Shown here: piece by piece, positions 1-12,050 of the stretch | Layout: the number at the start of each line of letters is the position of its first letter | Numbering within the stretch: position 1 is the first letter of the stretch | Assembly (NCBI RefSeq): GCF_001680005.1 | Contig: NC_033564.1 | Location: 434,001-498,000 of the forward strand | Length of the DNA stretch: 64,000 nucleotides | DNA from: Plasmodium coatneyi | Taxonomy: Eukaryota > Apicomplexa > Aconoidasida > Haemosporida > Plasmodiidae | Direction of reading: 5' to 3' | Program-made: the position numbers and the translations under genes | The notes under the pieces: generated by a model | Database searches by the model: none | Told to the model about the DNA's origin: nothing | Seen by the model: only the letters and a program-made list of their open reading frames with translations

Positions 1-338
1 TGCCGCTGCATTAGTAAGGCAACGGGGCCCCGCGCCAAATCGTAAAAAAAAAAATGTACTCCCCGCATGCGTACTTACAGCTTAACATGAAACAAGACTG
101 AGCGAAGGGAAAAAAACAGTTTATATGTATATATGTGTATATATACGGATGGGAAGTGTACTCCCTGCACGCACACACACTTGCAAACGGTCATGCGCCT
201 GTCGGTACCTCCCCCGCTCGTGTAGAGTCACTGCTGGGGGAGCATACAACCGTATAGCTTCCGAACGGATATAACGTTTTGCCACGCCAAGAGATTGAGC
301 GTTCTTTCCCCCCGAGCATCCAATAGAAGACGATCACC

Positions 339-3300
339 ATGCAGAGCTACAGGGACCAAGCGAACACCACCCTGGATCAGAAGAAATTTTTGGACGAATG
401 CATTTTCATCGTGAAGGAGCAGAGCTTTTACATGAAGCAGGCACTGGTAGGGCTGCGCGGGAAAAGGGAAAAGATTCTCGGATATCGCTAGTTATGAAAG
501 TTTATGCACGTTGTCCCGAAATATTCTCATCACATCTGTGCACATGCCGCTTCACCATACATGTTGCTCCCCCCCGCAGGAAAATGGATCCCTCAGGGAC
601 ACGCTGAAGCACGCGTCGAACATGCTGTGCGAACTGAGGACGTCACAGCTGTCACCCAAGTACTACTACGAGCTATACATGCTGATATTCAACGAATTGC
701 AACACCTGGATACATTTATAAGTGACAAAAAAAAACATAAAAAGAGGTTCATCGATATATACGAGAGTGTCCAACACGCAGGAAACATCATCCCCAGATT
801 ATACCTACTAATCATCGTCGGAAGAAACTACATAAAGAATAAAGACATTAAAGCAAAGTATATTTTAAAAGACATGACAGAATTATGTAAGGGTATTCAA
901 CACCCACTGAGGGGGTTATTCTTACGCTACTTTTTAATCCAAATGTGCAAGGACAGAATACCTGACACAGGAAGTGAATACGAAGAAGCAGGTGGAGGGA
1001 ACATAGATGATGCGTTTGAATTCCTTCTCTCGAACTTTTATGAAAGCATCAAACTGTGGAACAGAATGAGTGACAAGGTACTCATTAAATCGGCACCGGG
1101 ACAAGACGAACAAGTTATACGTAATAATAGAAATAAAGTGTTAAGAGAAAAAATGGATGTAAAAATGCTAGTGGGATCCAACCTGGTACGTATGTCCCAA
1201 TTGGAAGGAATGACTAGACAATATTATATAGAAAAATGCCTTCCAAAATTGCTACAAAATTTGTCCACCATAAACGACTCACTCATTCAGCAGTACATTT
1301 TTGAGTCCATCGTCCAGGTTTTCAGTGACGAGTGTCATATATATACTTTAGACATTCTGCTAAACGCTATTCTGAAAATAAATAGCTCACTTGATTTTAA
1401 GGGCATCCTCATTACCTTATTGAAAAGGCTAAGATCCTTTATCGAGTCGAATAAATATGAAGTGCCAAAAGAGGTCGATATTTTTTCTCTCTTTTATGAG
1501 CACCTAGTTTTGTATGTTAATCGGACTTTAGATTCGTATGAGAGAGGGAAAGGCTCCTACAGTTTGGCGTTCCAACAGGAGGGTCAGAAGTTTCCCACGA
1601 GGGACACTGTAGTGGAGTACTACAAGGGGGATGAAGAGAAAAAGAGAGGCCCCCCAACGTCAGGCACGACTACCACATCCACCACCAATGTCGTCACCAC
1701 CAATGTGGTCACCACGAACAGCGTTACAACGATGGGGACACAGCAGATCAACGCGAACGATCTCGTGCCAAACTGCAAAATTGTCAAAAGTGCAGATGCG
1801 AAAAGTCACCCCGGGGAGGAGAAACGAATGATGAAGGAAGCCTCCTACTATGGAGGAGCGACCCACCAGGGAAGTAGCAACAAAACGGCAAACTATGCGA
1901 ATCTACCCAGGGGTACCCACCGCCGTTACAGTAACGAAGAAAACAACCAACCAAACAATGAAGACGATGAATTTGTGGAAAGCGTAGTTAAAATGCTGCA
2001 AGTAATCTATGAGTTCATTTTTCTATGCATACGTATATACGACGATGCCATTACTGTGAGCAAACTGTTTGAACTTCCATACACCATAGCGTCTAACGTA
2101 AACCTCAACAATGACGTTCTATGCGAACAGATAATTAGCATAATTGTTCTTCCATTTAACTACCTGGGGCTGAGTGCCCTCAATGGGAAGAATATGCAAG
2201 CGCTGTTGAGCAGCATAACCTCCCAGAAGCATAAAAAGAAACTTAGCCTAGACATCATTGATGCGATTATTGAGTGCAAAAATAAGGCCATCGTTTACAA
2301 AGACGTAGAAGAAATCCTAAATTATATTTCCCCCATTTTTAACGAAGACGTGAAGAGGAAAACGGACCCCGCAGATGATATGCACCAAAGGGATTGTCAC
2401 CAACGAGAGGTACAGGAGGCCGACTTTTTCAACCTAGAAAATAGCACCATCACCTATGCGGCAAAAAAAATGTGCAAATTCTTTCACATCATAACAAATA
2501 CTAACGATATTGATGAACGGTACAATATCTGCATGCTGTTTTATAAGCACATAGAAAATGGCCCCTATTTGGTGCATCTCCTGCCGACCATTGTTTTCAC
2601 CATGCTGGATTTAGTCACGATCATCACGAACATGGTCCCCAACACGGGGGGGAAAACACAGTCGAGGAATGATGATCTGTTTGAGAAAAAGGAACACCCT
2701 GATGAGGAGCTCACCGGTGAGCATACGCATGATGAGAATACCTATGATGAGTTGAACCGGCTACGTAACAATCACGGTGATAGTACCACCCGCATGGATG
2801 TCTTCCCAGGTGACAACCCGGAGGACCCATACTTGGAGGAAAAGCTAAAACAATACAACATATACGTAAAGAACATTTTAAAGTTTATTCACACGAATCT
2901 GCTCTGCGTGAGTAGCCAAATTCCGATGCTAGCGCTTAAGCTTTTCCTCTACAGTGCCATAGTGGTGAACAACTACGATCGCTTGGTCCAAGCATATGAC
3001 TTTCTCTCCTTCGAAAACTTGGAAGCCATTTGTTACGAATTCATAACACAGCCACTGATTATTTACGAGGAGGACATAAACATCTCCTCACAACAGTACA
3101 GCTGCATCATTTGGATCACAGGCATTTTGTGTTCTCATATTACTCTCCTCCAAAATGAGAACTACGAAAATATTGCCCTCAAGTTAACTCAGCATGCAAA
3201 TAAGTTGCTGAAAAAAAAAGACCAATGTTTGGGCATCCTGGCATGCTCTCATATATATTGGGAAAACAACAAATACAGAAATAGTGCCAAAGTGTTGGAG

Positions 3301-3597
3301 TGCCTCCAGAAGTGCATAAAAAACGCAGAGATTGCCGTGCAGTCAAATAACGATAATGTAGTTCTCTTCCTTTTTTTGTTGCAAAAGTATGTCTACTACT
3401 ATGAGGCAGAAAATATCGAAGTCACGGAAGACAGCATACACTACCTACTGCATATTTGCCAGGAGGAGTACTCCAGAGACAGCTGCGACGCGAACTTTAA
3501 GAAGGAGTTCTTGCAGACCGTCCAGTACATACACGACAAGAAGAAAAGTTCCAACGCCTTCGCCAAAATTGGCCTGGACGTCTCGGTTCTGCGGTAG
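339..3597 (+). CDS. VPS35: Vacuolar protein sorting-associated protein 35 (retromer core subunit)
   Basis: VPS35 is the large alpha-solenoid subunit of retromer, which sorts cargo from endosomes back to the Golgi; in apicomplexans it is tied to secretory-organelle traffic. I read two exons, 339..446 and 580..3597, giving 1041 residues. Exon 1 encodes the conserved N-terminus (LDECIFIVKEQSFYMKQAL) and ends at a GTAGGG donor; a CCCCCGCAG acceptor resumes in phase with the family's KHASNML block. The retromer signature PRLYLL lies at about residues 108-113 and VQHAGNIIP just before it, with GIQHPLRGLFLR further on. Two family-atypical low-complexity inserts interrupt the solenoid: a Thr/Val-rich stretch around nucleotides 1660-1950 and an acidic one around 2640-2830. 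Without exon 1 the frame would begin at an unlikely internal codon. Identity is secure; the exact intron is my inference. Confidence 0.95.
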
Positions 3598-3979
3598 GCG
3601 CAGCATCGGTGTGACAGCTTCATCGCATCGTACGTGGAATACAGTGCTAATTCATACATACCTCCTATGTGTGCATTTTTTCCCGTCACTTTTTTTTTTT
3701 TTGTTTTGTTGCACGCCGAACGGCCCAGCTGTGCAAAAATATATATATAACACCGTAGTGTTTTTCATGTGATTATTTATCTGCACGCCGCAACTTTACC
3801 CCCACCTTATTTGTGTAAAACGGGCTCCTCTCCTTGTTAAGATGTTACAAAAACCCATGTGTGTAGGTAGTAAGCCTAGCGGGGTACCCTCCCTCATGCT
3901 TGAATTATCCACCACAGATTAGCAGCCTCCAACACGGAACTGCGTCTCCTTTCCTTACCGAGTTGTCCACACGAGTCGA
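3598..3979. other. Convergent 3' intergenic gap
   Basis: This is the space between the 3' ends of VPS35 (+) and L11 (-). It holds a T-rich run near 3691-3703 and a short AT-repeat near 3740, as expected of untranslated and terminator sequence. I see no gene. Confidence 0.6.
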
Positions 3980-5290
3980 TCATTTTTTGGACCTCTTCTG
4001 ATGCTTGTTCCGAGTCCTTATGTCTTTTTTTATATTGTCCAGCTGGTTAACATCTACAAAGTACTTCTTCTTACCTTCGTCGTCCAGTTCTCTGCACACC
4101 TTTATGCCCATACTGTTGCACGTGCCTTGAAATATATTGCAAAACGGGGGGAGAAAAATAAAATAAAATGGAAGGAAGCTTCCATGCAATGCTTATGAAT
4201 GTTTCTTTTTTAAAATTGTGGCGACACCATTCGTGGGTACATAAAAATGAGCGCATATCATCCAACGCGTATTGTGAATCTCCCCCTTTTTTGTCTAGCC
4301 CTACCGATAATATACTTGCAAATACTTTTGAGGGTCAGATTTATCAATGGGGGGTCCATCCGCTTGCACTTGGCAATGTGGAAAACCTGTTTTCAATTGG
4401 GTGGAAAAAAAAAAGGGAGTGTCCTATTAAGCAAACCATCTTTTACAACACTTCTGACGCGGAATAAACTCCAACATGATGAAATGAATAAAAAGCCCCA
4501 CCATATAGGCACTGCTTTGGGGAGATCGACTGAACGATACACGGTCTGCTACGCAGATCCACCTCCCGCTAACGAAACACAGGACAAGTGGCATACCTCC
4601 GCTAGCGTAATCGATCCGACAGTGTGGTGCTTCGCCGTGGGACTAAACATGGGTACTCTTGCGCATCGTCGGATAAACCAGACGACCGTTGGGGTTCTCA
4701 GGTAAAATCTGTACGTCCTACGGGATGGAAAATATGCACACGCGTAGGATACGTATATAATCCTCCTAACATCCGTGTGGATATATTTCGTCGACGCGTG
4801 AACCCCCTGGACGAAGTAAGTCCGTTCAGGAGAAGCTTCTCAACTTGTGCGTCTCATGGTAGGCCTTCCAACCAGCGTGCTTCAACATCACTACGTAGCT
4901 GAACACCCGCCTTGCGGCAATGCTCCTTCCTGGCAACTATCCATTTTCTTCATACCTGTCATTCAGTGGTTCCAGAGTCACCTGAATCGGCACATTTTTC
5001 GATATGTTTTTCGTTCTCTCGTTAAACTCTTTAAAAAAAGTCATCATATTTATTCCTGAAATTTTGTAAAATAGGAAAAGTGACAGGTATGTTAAGGGGG
5101 GAACCTCTTTGACGGCATGATGCCAAAGGGAGAGGACTCCCCTGTCTTCATTCTCTCCTGTTGCATATACACACGTGCACATACACACTGCGCATGTTAT
5201 ACCTAGGGGCCCCAACGTTTGTCCAATGCTTGCGCTAGGCTTCGCAGAGCCAGACAAAACCACTAAATTGAACCTTCCTATTCGTGACAT
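3980..5290 (-). CDS. 50S ribosomal protein L11, mitochondrial type
   Basis: Ribosomal protein L11 of the bacterial family, expected in an organellar (probably mitochondrial) large subunit at the GTPase-associated centre. I assembled five minus-strand exons: 5203..5290, 4956..5055, 4597..4717, 4305..4386 and 3980..4125. All junctions are in phase and give 178 residues against roughly 140 in bacteria. Exon 1 carries the N-terminal strand and the GQTLGPLG loop; exon 2 carries INMMTFFKEFNERT, the family's most conserved helix. Exon 3 has the PPTS-like strand (RTPTVVWFIRR) and GSITLAE; exon 4 has VFHIAKCKRMDP and KSICKYIIG; exon 5 has GTCNSMGIKVC and a basic tail. The short exons fall in three different frames, so a single-frame ORF scan would miss this gene. 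Mitochondrial rather than apicoplast assignment is a guess: no strong bipartite leader is visible. Confidence 0.88.
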
Positions 5291-6538
5291 GATTTATAGT
5301 CCACTGAATGGTTCGGAAGACCGGCATTCGGGTTGCCTGTGAAATGGCATACGCGTGAGCAAATGATGTGAAAAGGGGGAGTTGCCATGAGGGGGTGGTA
5401 CAAATGACGGGAGAAAAACAGGGCACGCTCAATTAGAGGATCACACGAGTGGAAGCTTACACTACTGTGTACATGTGCTCTTATTCACTCGTGCGATGTG
5501 CCTCTTATGGAGATCCCCACGTAGACTGCGAAACTAGCACTTTGACCATGTTGTGCAGCCTCATTCTTGCATTAGGTATCCCACCTGTAGGCCACTTGGA
5601 AACATTTCTACACTACATGGTCGTAAGGTACATTCATGGCTGCCTTCGGGGTGCGGCGAAAGGGTCCTTCCGTGCTGCTCTTCACGCACATGCGTGGTTT
5701 CTCCTGTGACAACACGAGAAAATGTCGCAGTATGCCAAACGTAGCACGCAGCGAAGTACATAAAATGTGTTTTTTCTTTTTTTTTTTTTCTTTTTTTTTT
5801 TCATTTCTCCCCTATTAATTGCGTCACCCCTCATTGTGTTAATCGGATCACTCACGTTCCGTGCACCACGCCTCTCTGCCTAACGCGCATGTTGTGTGCT
5901 GCTTAAATTGTTTCCAACCCCATTTCGACACGCGGGAATATCTCCTCGTTCCCTTCCCCTTTTTGAGGATGTGGCAAATTGGTCTACTTGTCAAACGCAA
6001 CTTTAAAACAACCCCCCACATGACGCATGCGGTAGAGGAGACATTTTTATTCTTCCTTCTTTGTTGTATATGACAATTTATTTTTTTCATGTGTGTGTGA
6101 ACATGTGTTACAGTGGTGAAGATTTATTCATAATTATTATTTTTTTTTTTACCTGACCTGTTCATATTTAAAAAAATTTTCATTCCCCTGATTGAACAGG
6201 AATTATCGATTTATTTTCCCCCCCCTTATGACCTTAAATGGAAATATACACATTGACCTTTATGTTATATTTTCCCATTTTCACCCCACCTTTGTTATGC
6301 ATGAAGTCTTGAACAGTTAGTGTCACTTTTGTAACAAACGGGTGTGAATAGTACTGTTTTTTTTTTTTTTTTTTTTTTTTTTGGTGGCTAGCCGTTCAGG
6401 TGCTTCACCTCTTCGTTTCCGTCCAGTTCACCTTATTATGACACACCATACGGTTGGCAGGACGAAAGAGCAAACCGCCACACCGCATACTTTCGAGTTA
6501 CTGCACGTGAAAAGTTCCTCCCACAATATTGCGCATAT
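5291..6538. other. Divergent intergenic region (L11 / ARP1-like promoters)
   Basis: About 1.25 kb separates the divergently transcribed L11 and actin-related genes, so it should hold both promoters. It contains T-rich tracts near 5769-5801, 6140-6150 and a long T run near 6357-6382. Short reading frames occur on both strands, but none shows family similarity or convincing splice structure. Confidence 0.5.
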
Positions 6539-8064
6539 ATGGATAAGCATACAATTGTGATTGACAACGGTTCAGGTGAGGAATGTGCAGGAGACAGCTT
6601 TCCAAAGAGGGAAACCCATGAAGTGGTGCTAAAAAGGCTGCCTAATATACATACTCCGCCTCGTCTGTTTAACCCTCCCCCCCGTAGGTTACATGAAAGC
6701 CGGATTGAACGCCTACGATGAGCCGTCCATAGTGTTCCCAACCATAGTGGGCCTCCACCGAAACAGCGAAATCAAACAAAGCTACGTAGGCGATGAAGCC
6801 ATCTTCCGCGATTCCGATCTGTCATTCTACCGCCCAATCGACCATGGACACATATCGGATTGGGACCTGGCCCAAATTGTCTGGGAATATGCCATCAAAT
6901 GTGTCGACAAAAACAGGAGTGTTGAAAGCATCCTGCTCACAGAGCCACCTTTATGTTCAACTTCCCATAGAACAAAAATGGGAGAAATTTTTTTTGAGGA
7001 TTTTGATTACAAAAATATGAACATTTCAGTGTCAGGATTAATGTCTATATATGCCACGGGGTTAACAACTGGTCTGGTCTTAGATATAGGGGATGGAGTT
7101 ACTCAGTGCATTCCCGTCTTTGATGGGTACATAGAAAAGAATTCGATCATACGTTCCGATTTTGGAGGAGAAGAACTAAGCATGTTTTTGCAAAAATTAA
7201 TTTGTGATATTGGATATAGTATGACCACAAGAAAGAATTTTGAATACGTTAAAACTATCAAAGAGACTTTATGTTTTTGCTCCTTAAATCCACCAAAGGA
7301 TCAACTGAGAGACGATTTAACTGTCACTTATACTCTTCCAGATGGAGATGTTTTACGGGATGGATACGACTCTGTTGAATTATCACATGAACGTTTTTAC
7401 GTTCCTGAGGCTCTTTTCAATCCATCTATATGCCAGAGGGATAGCCTCAGCATCGTGGACATTGTGTGGAAGTCCCTTTTATTGTGTCCCATTGAAAATA
7501 GGAAAACGCTGACTAGCTATATTGTTCTTTCTGGGGGTTCTTCCCTTTTCCCCAACTTAGTGGAACGACTGGAGAGGGAGGTGAAGAATAATGCTCCGGA
7601 GAGTGCCAGATCGGCTGTGAAGGTAGATCATACGTTCGAATTAGAGTTGGTTTTTTTTTTTTCACCACGAATGCACATCGTATAGTAACATGCTTTCCTG
7701 CATCCAAATGGTGTACCTTTGTGGGCATTGCCTTATGAATTACTCCCCATTTGACGCTGCTCCCAACACCTTTTTTTTACGATACAGGTCCACGCGCATG
7801 AAAATAGAGCTATTATGGCCTGGTGTGGAGCACGGATTTTCTCTCAACCCGAGATGAGGCAGGCCCAGGAGGGCCTATGGATATCGAAAGAAGAATACGA
7901 GGAAATCGGAAGTAACATTTTTTTGATAAAGGTAAGGGAAAAGATGAGAATTAATCAAAATGGACAAAAAAAAAAAAAAAAAAAAAAAGACGACCGAGGG
8001 GGACAAACTACGCACCCGGTCGTTATTACAATTTGCACTTGAGCAGGTGCATCTTATTTTGTAA
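6539..8064 (+). CDS. Actin-related protein, ARP1/centractin-like
   Basis: Actin-fold ATPase. I read four exons: 6539..6575, 6688..7622, 7788..7931 and 8047..8064, giving 377 residues, close to actin's 375. Exon 1 and the start of exon 2 join to IDNGSGYMKAG, the phosphate-1 loop. Also visible are PIDHGHISDWD, LLTEPPL, SGLMSIYATG, the phosphate-2 loop DIGDGVTQ, FGGEELS, IKETLCFCSLNP, TLPDG and VLSGGSSLFP. Exon 3 carries AIMAWCGARIF and WISKEEYEE, typical of the actin C-terminus. The SLNPPKD stretch and YATG.TTGLVLD resemble ARP1 more than conventional actin, but I cannot exclude an apicomplexan actin-like (ALP) protein. The terminal exon (VHLIL) is only six codons including the stop and follows an intron with a 22-base A run; reading through that donor instead gives a basic 35-residue tail. 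Confidence 0.85.
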
Positions 8065-8474
8065 CTATGATTGAGCGCTATGCCAGATTAGAGAGAACCT
8101 TCCCCCCGCACACGTCTTCTTTTTTTCGATCAACCTGATTCGTTGCCGGCGCAATTTCTCAACATAAATGATGGTCTCGAGCTGTACATACTTGTATGTG
8201 TTTATAAAAAATAATGTGCACACTTATATCTTCCCCCTTTTGCGATTTTTCAATGCCAGGCAACGCTGAAGCTTGCATAGGACACTCCCCCCTTGGACCA
8301 GATCATACCACACCATACAAGACGAGTCTCTTTTTTTTGTCGTTTTTCTGTTATTATGTAATAATTGCTACTTCTTTTTGTTTAGTAGATTTATTTTTTT
8401 CTTTTTTTCGCTGCTGTTTTTGATTTTTTCTTGCTGAAAAGGGGGAAAAAGAAATGTGGCGATGTTTTATTCTG
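8065..8474. other. Convergent 3' intergenic gap
   Basis: Space between the 3' ends of the actin-related gene (+) and the SPATA17-like gene (-). It is T-rich on the plus strand and I see no gene in it. An additional 3' exon of the minus-strand gene cannot be excluded. Confidence 0.4.
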
Positions 8475-9753
8475 TTACGTGGGATGACAGAGTTGCATAT
8501 GTCGCGGGAGGGAGTACCCCGTTTCGCCATTTTGGTGCTTCCGTCGTTTCGATCGCAGTGATGGTGTTTCCCATTTTTCATTTTTCCATTCCCCCTTTGA
8601 TGAATCGGTAACCTGCTCCCGTATGATATTTTCGATCCTGTAATTATAGACCCCCCTCTGTGCCTTGGTTGACACCAGGTGGTGCAGATTTTTCGCAGCG
8701 TTATGTATTTTCGTGTCCTTCACTTTGTTGTCGTGTATCTGTAGAAAGGAAGAAAATGTTTTTTATTTTTTCGTAAACACGTTAGAACACGGGCAGACCG
8801 AGTCGCATCAATGTTTGTTCCTCCCAATTAAGAAGTGAATTGCCTGCTTTTGCTCCTTACCAACTGTTTTTTCCTCTTTTCCTCAATCCCCTGAAGCATA
8901 ATTCCCTTCTGCGCCTTTACCTGTAAATATGAAAAATGTGCATCCATTTGGGGCGTTCTGCGTAGATACGCTTTTACCCCTTTCTCTCTTTTTTTTTTTT
9001 CCTTGGGGGGGCCGTACGTGTGCATCCATTTCGAGTATTTCCCTCTTCCGCCTAAAGAAGTCGTGAATGTATTTCCTGGAGTAGTACCCCCTGAAGCTGC
9101 CATTATGGGAGGAAAAAAAAAAAAAAAAAAGGGGGGATGGGAAGGAGCCACTTCTGTCTGGGATAGCGGATCGCAGAAAATTGCACCGCCATCAGTTTGC
9201 CACACATTATTTTAGGTCCGTTTTTCCTCATTACACCTTCTGTATCTTGGTGGCATTGTCCGACAGGTACAATACGGCTTGCTGCTCCAGCCTTTGCTGC
9301 TTCAATTTTCTGAGCAAAAACTTGCACGCCAAAATATCTATGGCGTTCTTCGTGCGTTTCAGAAAGTGCCTACAAAGGGGGGGAAAAATAAGTGGTACAA
9401 CCCACGCAGACAATTATGAAGATATATATACACACACGAACTGTCACACTCTTTTTTGTTCTCCCGCCCGTTGCTACTTATAAACAAGGTAAGTCCGCCT
9501 GGTCAAATAGCCTCTGTAGCACTTCTGTATCGTGACAGCGGCGAGGCGCTCCCGCATGGCATTTTCCTCCTTTTCCCTATCGTGAATGAGGACCAGCAAA
9601 TGAGTACTTGTGCCAACATGTATAGAAATCAGCAGGAGTGGCTAAAATGAACAAGCGGCCTCCAGATGCCGCCCCCGTATTTTATAACCTTATGAGGGAC
9701 TTATATTCTCGAGATAGTGCACTGCCCTGTTTGGCAAGCTTCACAAAGTCCAT
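8475..9753 (-). CDS. IQ-motif protein resembling SPATA17
   Basis: Six minus-strand exons, 9689..9753, 9478..9576, 9235..9369, 9018..9096, 8861..8920 and 8475..8738, join in phase to a 233-residue protein. Two clear IQ (calmodulin/light-chain binding) motifs are seen: TIQKCYRGYLTRRTY near residues 37-51 and KIQKVFRGYYSRKYI near 96-110; the second exists only when exons 3 and 4 are spliced. A degenerate third copy lies between them. The C-terminal half has AAKNLHHLVSTKAQRGVYNY, which parallels the vertebrate SPATA17 stretch around its LLSTK..PGIYN motif, at the same distance from the last IQ. SPATA17 is linked to motile cilia and sperm, so a role in the male-gamete axoneme is my inference. The end of the last exon is uncertain: a GTTACC donor after IENIIREQ could lead to a further exon. 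Confidence 0.72.
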
Positions 9754-10481
9754 TTCGTGATTTTTTTTGCAGCGATTTTACAGGAAGTTTAACTCAAAAG
9801 GGGGGGTTAACCCACAAGGGGCGAGGACACAAACGTGCGCATACAACGGAGAAAGCGCTCCATGCGTGCTGTGCAGGTGTGGGCGTGTCTACCAATGCAC
9901 ACTATCACGATGAACAACAAAAAAAAAATGATAACTTGACAAATATGTTCCATGCGACGTTACGCTATTTGGAACTAAAAAAAAAGAAACGTCACGTGGG
10001 GTTTTAATTTGTCAACGAGAGTACCCGGTCGGACAAACACAATTACGTGTCTACCTATCTGTGCGCCACTCTCGATGTACGTCCCCATAACGCACACAAA
10101 TATGAACAAAAAAAAAAAAAAAAAAAAAAAGGATAGGAAGCAAATCTCTACAAATAAATGGATGTATTCCCCTGTAATAGATCCTGGGAATATATATCGA
10201 CGGGGATGATTTTCCACATTTTAATAAAATTTGTCAAACAAATGTGCATCAAAAAAAAAGGGGGAAAAATAAAATCAGCCAACCAATCGGTTATTCCGTT
10301 GATTGCGCTAAAGTCGCAGAGGAGAAAATCACTATATATAGCCCATTAGGGGAATCCTTTTAATGGGTCTCCACCTTCCGCGGGGATTATTTTCCCTTAG
10401 ATTAATTTGAACCAATGCGGAAGAGTAGAAAAGGCCCTTACCATGTCCCCTCACAGTGTAAAATAACCCCACTAAGTTGTA
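9754..10481. other. Tandem intergenic region upstream of the SPATA17-like gene
   Basis: Expected to contain the promoter of the SPATA17-like gene and the 3' end of ESS2. It holds a 23-base A run at about 10108-10130 and other A/G-rich tracts. No gene is supported. Confidence 0.5.
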
Positions 10482-12050
10482 TCACCTCTTCTTTTTCAAA
10501 ATTTGCGACGCGAGGGACGATTTCATGGCCAACTCGCTGAGTCGCTTCTGGCTGTACCTGGACAGAACTGAATTTTTATATGACGTGGTGGACATGCGGG
10601 AGCTACAATTTCGATGTATCAGCAATCTGAGGTTTTTTCTCTTCAACGCTTCCTTGCTGTATTTGATGTCTTTCATGTTATTCTGCAGTTTTTCCGCAAT
10701 TTTTTCACGTTCATTAATTTGTTGCAGATTAAATTCTTGAATGGGATTGAAATCGGTCTCGTCATTTTCCTGTCCGGTGGTTCTTCTTCCTCTAGTGTTA
10801 TTGCGCATATTGTCTGAGTCGTCACCGCTGCTGCTGTCCATATTGTAGTCATCCTCACTTTCCACCAATTTAGGGCTGCTTGCGATGACCCCCCACGTTA
10901 TGATAGGACTCTTATCAACACCCTTCCCTGCCAGTATAAGTGGAGTACGCATATACTCATAACTGTTATTCCTTGGGAGTAGGTTGAATTTGCCCTGTTG
11001 GATCATCTGCTCTTCCTTCTCTTCTTTAATTTTTTCCATCATTTTTAATTGCCTATTTTGAGCACACTGTTTAATTTGTCTCTTCATGTCCTCATTATAT
11101 TCCTCTGAAAATCTTGTATTGTCGTGACATATCTGTACCCTACCCTCAGCAGCATTATCCATTAAGCTAACTTTTAAACTGGACGAAAACATCATGCTGC
11201 TTAATTCATTTTCCGACTTGTTGGTATTCACTTGGTAGCAATTTATTCCTTTCCTTGTGCACTCTTCGATGTAGTCCACTTTTTTGTTGTGTTCCTTCCT
11301 CTTCATTAGCGAATACATGTTCTTATCCACATTTTTATTCTTCATGCTTTTTAGGAGGTATTCAAACGATTTGTTATCCTCCGAGGTGTACTTCTTTTGG
11401 AATTCTCTCAAATTCATGTTCAGGTTAATTTTGTGTTTTTTTCCGTTCGCCAAGGTTACTAACTTGTAGTTTTTTTCTTGCAAACACAGTGTCTGATCAT
11501 TCCACCCCGCTTCGGAGGGGTCTACATTCCTCTCACTCAAATGATCAGTTGGGTATAACATCTCATCATGATTGTATTCCTCCTGCCCGGAGTAATAACC
11601 CCTCTTTGGGTCACCACTTGGAGTAAAATCATTGGCATCCTTTTGAATCCGATCGGAAATAATTTCATCCTTATATTTGTGTAAATCAGGAAAAAACTTT
11701 TTTTCAATTAAAGATTCCAACACATTTATGTAATCCTCTTCCAACAACACAATGTGATTGTTGTTTCCTGTCCTGAAATTCCTCGCGTCATATTCAACAA
11801 TTTCGTTGTTCTCAAATATAGCGATTTTTTCTTCTTCATACTTTTGGATGGCATGTTCGTCATCGCTTTGGTTTTTTTTTTTTTTCTTCTTCTCCTTCTT
11901 CCTGCTTTTACTTACAATTTTGTATTCATTTTTGTCCATTGGTAGAATTTTATTTTCTTCCTCTGAGGAGTGTTCCCCCTCCAGGGGGGGGGACTTCCCT
12001 GGGGGGTCCATCCCACGACCCGGTCCGCTCGCACCGAGTGAGAAGTCCAC
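10482..12050 (-). CDS. ESS2: ESS2 / DGCR14 family splicing factor
   Basis: Single-exon gene of 522 residues. The ESS2 (DGCR14, Bis1) family is nuclear and associates with late spliceosomes. Family blocks appear in order: VLLEEDYINVLESLIEKKFF (the N-terminal signature), then FQKKYTSEDNKSFEYLL, then CHDNTRF, then the diagnostic SPIITWGVIASSPKL, and a C-terminal charged helix NEREKIAEKLQNNMKDI. The N-terminus is acidic followed by a Lys-rich run (KKEKKKKKKN), a probable nuclear localisation signal. Length matches human ESS2 (about 476) with modest inserts. The start at 12050 precedes a proline/glycine-rich leader; an ATG in the sequence MDKNEYK (about 11939) is an alternative. Identity is firm from the paired TSEDN and TWG motifs. 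Confidence 0.93.
   Translation of the reverse strand: MDFSLGASGPGRGMDPPGKSPPLEGEHSSEEENKILPMDKNEYKIVSKSRKKEKKKKKKNQSDDEHAIQKYEEEKIAIFENNEIVEYDARNFRTGNNNHIVLLEEDYINVLESLIEKKFFPDLHKYKDEIISDRIQKDANDFTPSGDPKRGYYSGQEEYNHDEMLYPTDHLSERNVDPSEAGWNDQTLCLQEKNYKLVTLANGKKHKINLNMNLREFQKKYTSEDNKSFEYLLKSMKNKNVDKNMYSLMKRKEHNKKVDYIEECTRKGINCYQVNTNKSENELSSMMFSSSLKVSLMDNAAEGRVQICHDNTRFSEEYNEDMKRQIKQCAQNRQLKMMEKIKEEKEEQMIQQGKFNLLPRNNSYEYMRTPLILAGKGVDKSPIITWGVIASSPKLVESEDDYNMDSSSGDDSDNMRNNTRGRRTTGQENDETDFNPIQEFNLQQINEREKIAEKLQNNMKDIKYSKEALKRKNLRLLIHRNCSSRMSTTSYKNSVLSRYSQKRLSELAMKSSLASQILKKKR

Noticed and set aside
1..338. Left edge of the window before VPS35
   Set aside because: Only mixed and TA-rich sequence; read as VPS35 leader or promoter with no gene of its own.
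1660..1866. Minus-strand frame inside VPS35
   Set aside because: Shadow of the Thr/Val low-complexity insert in VPS35.
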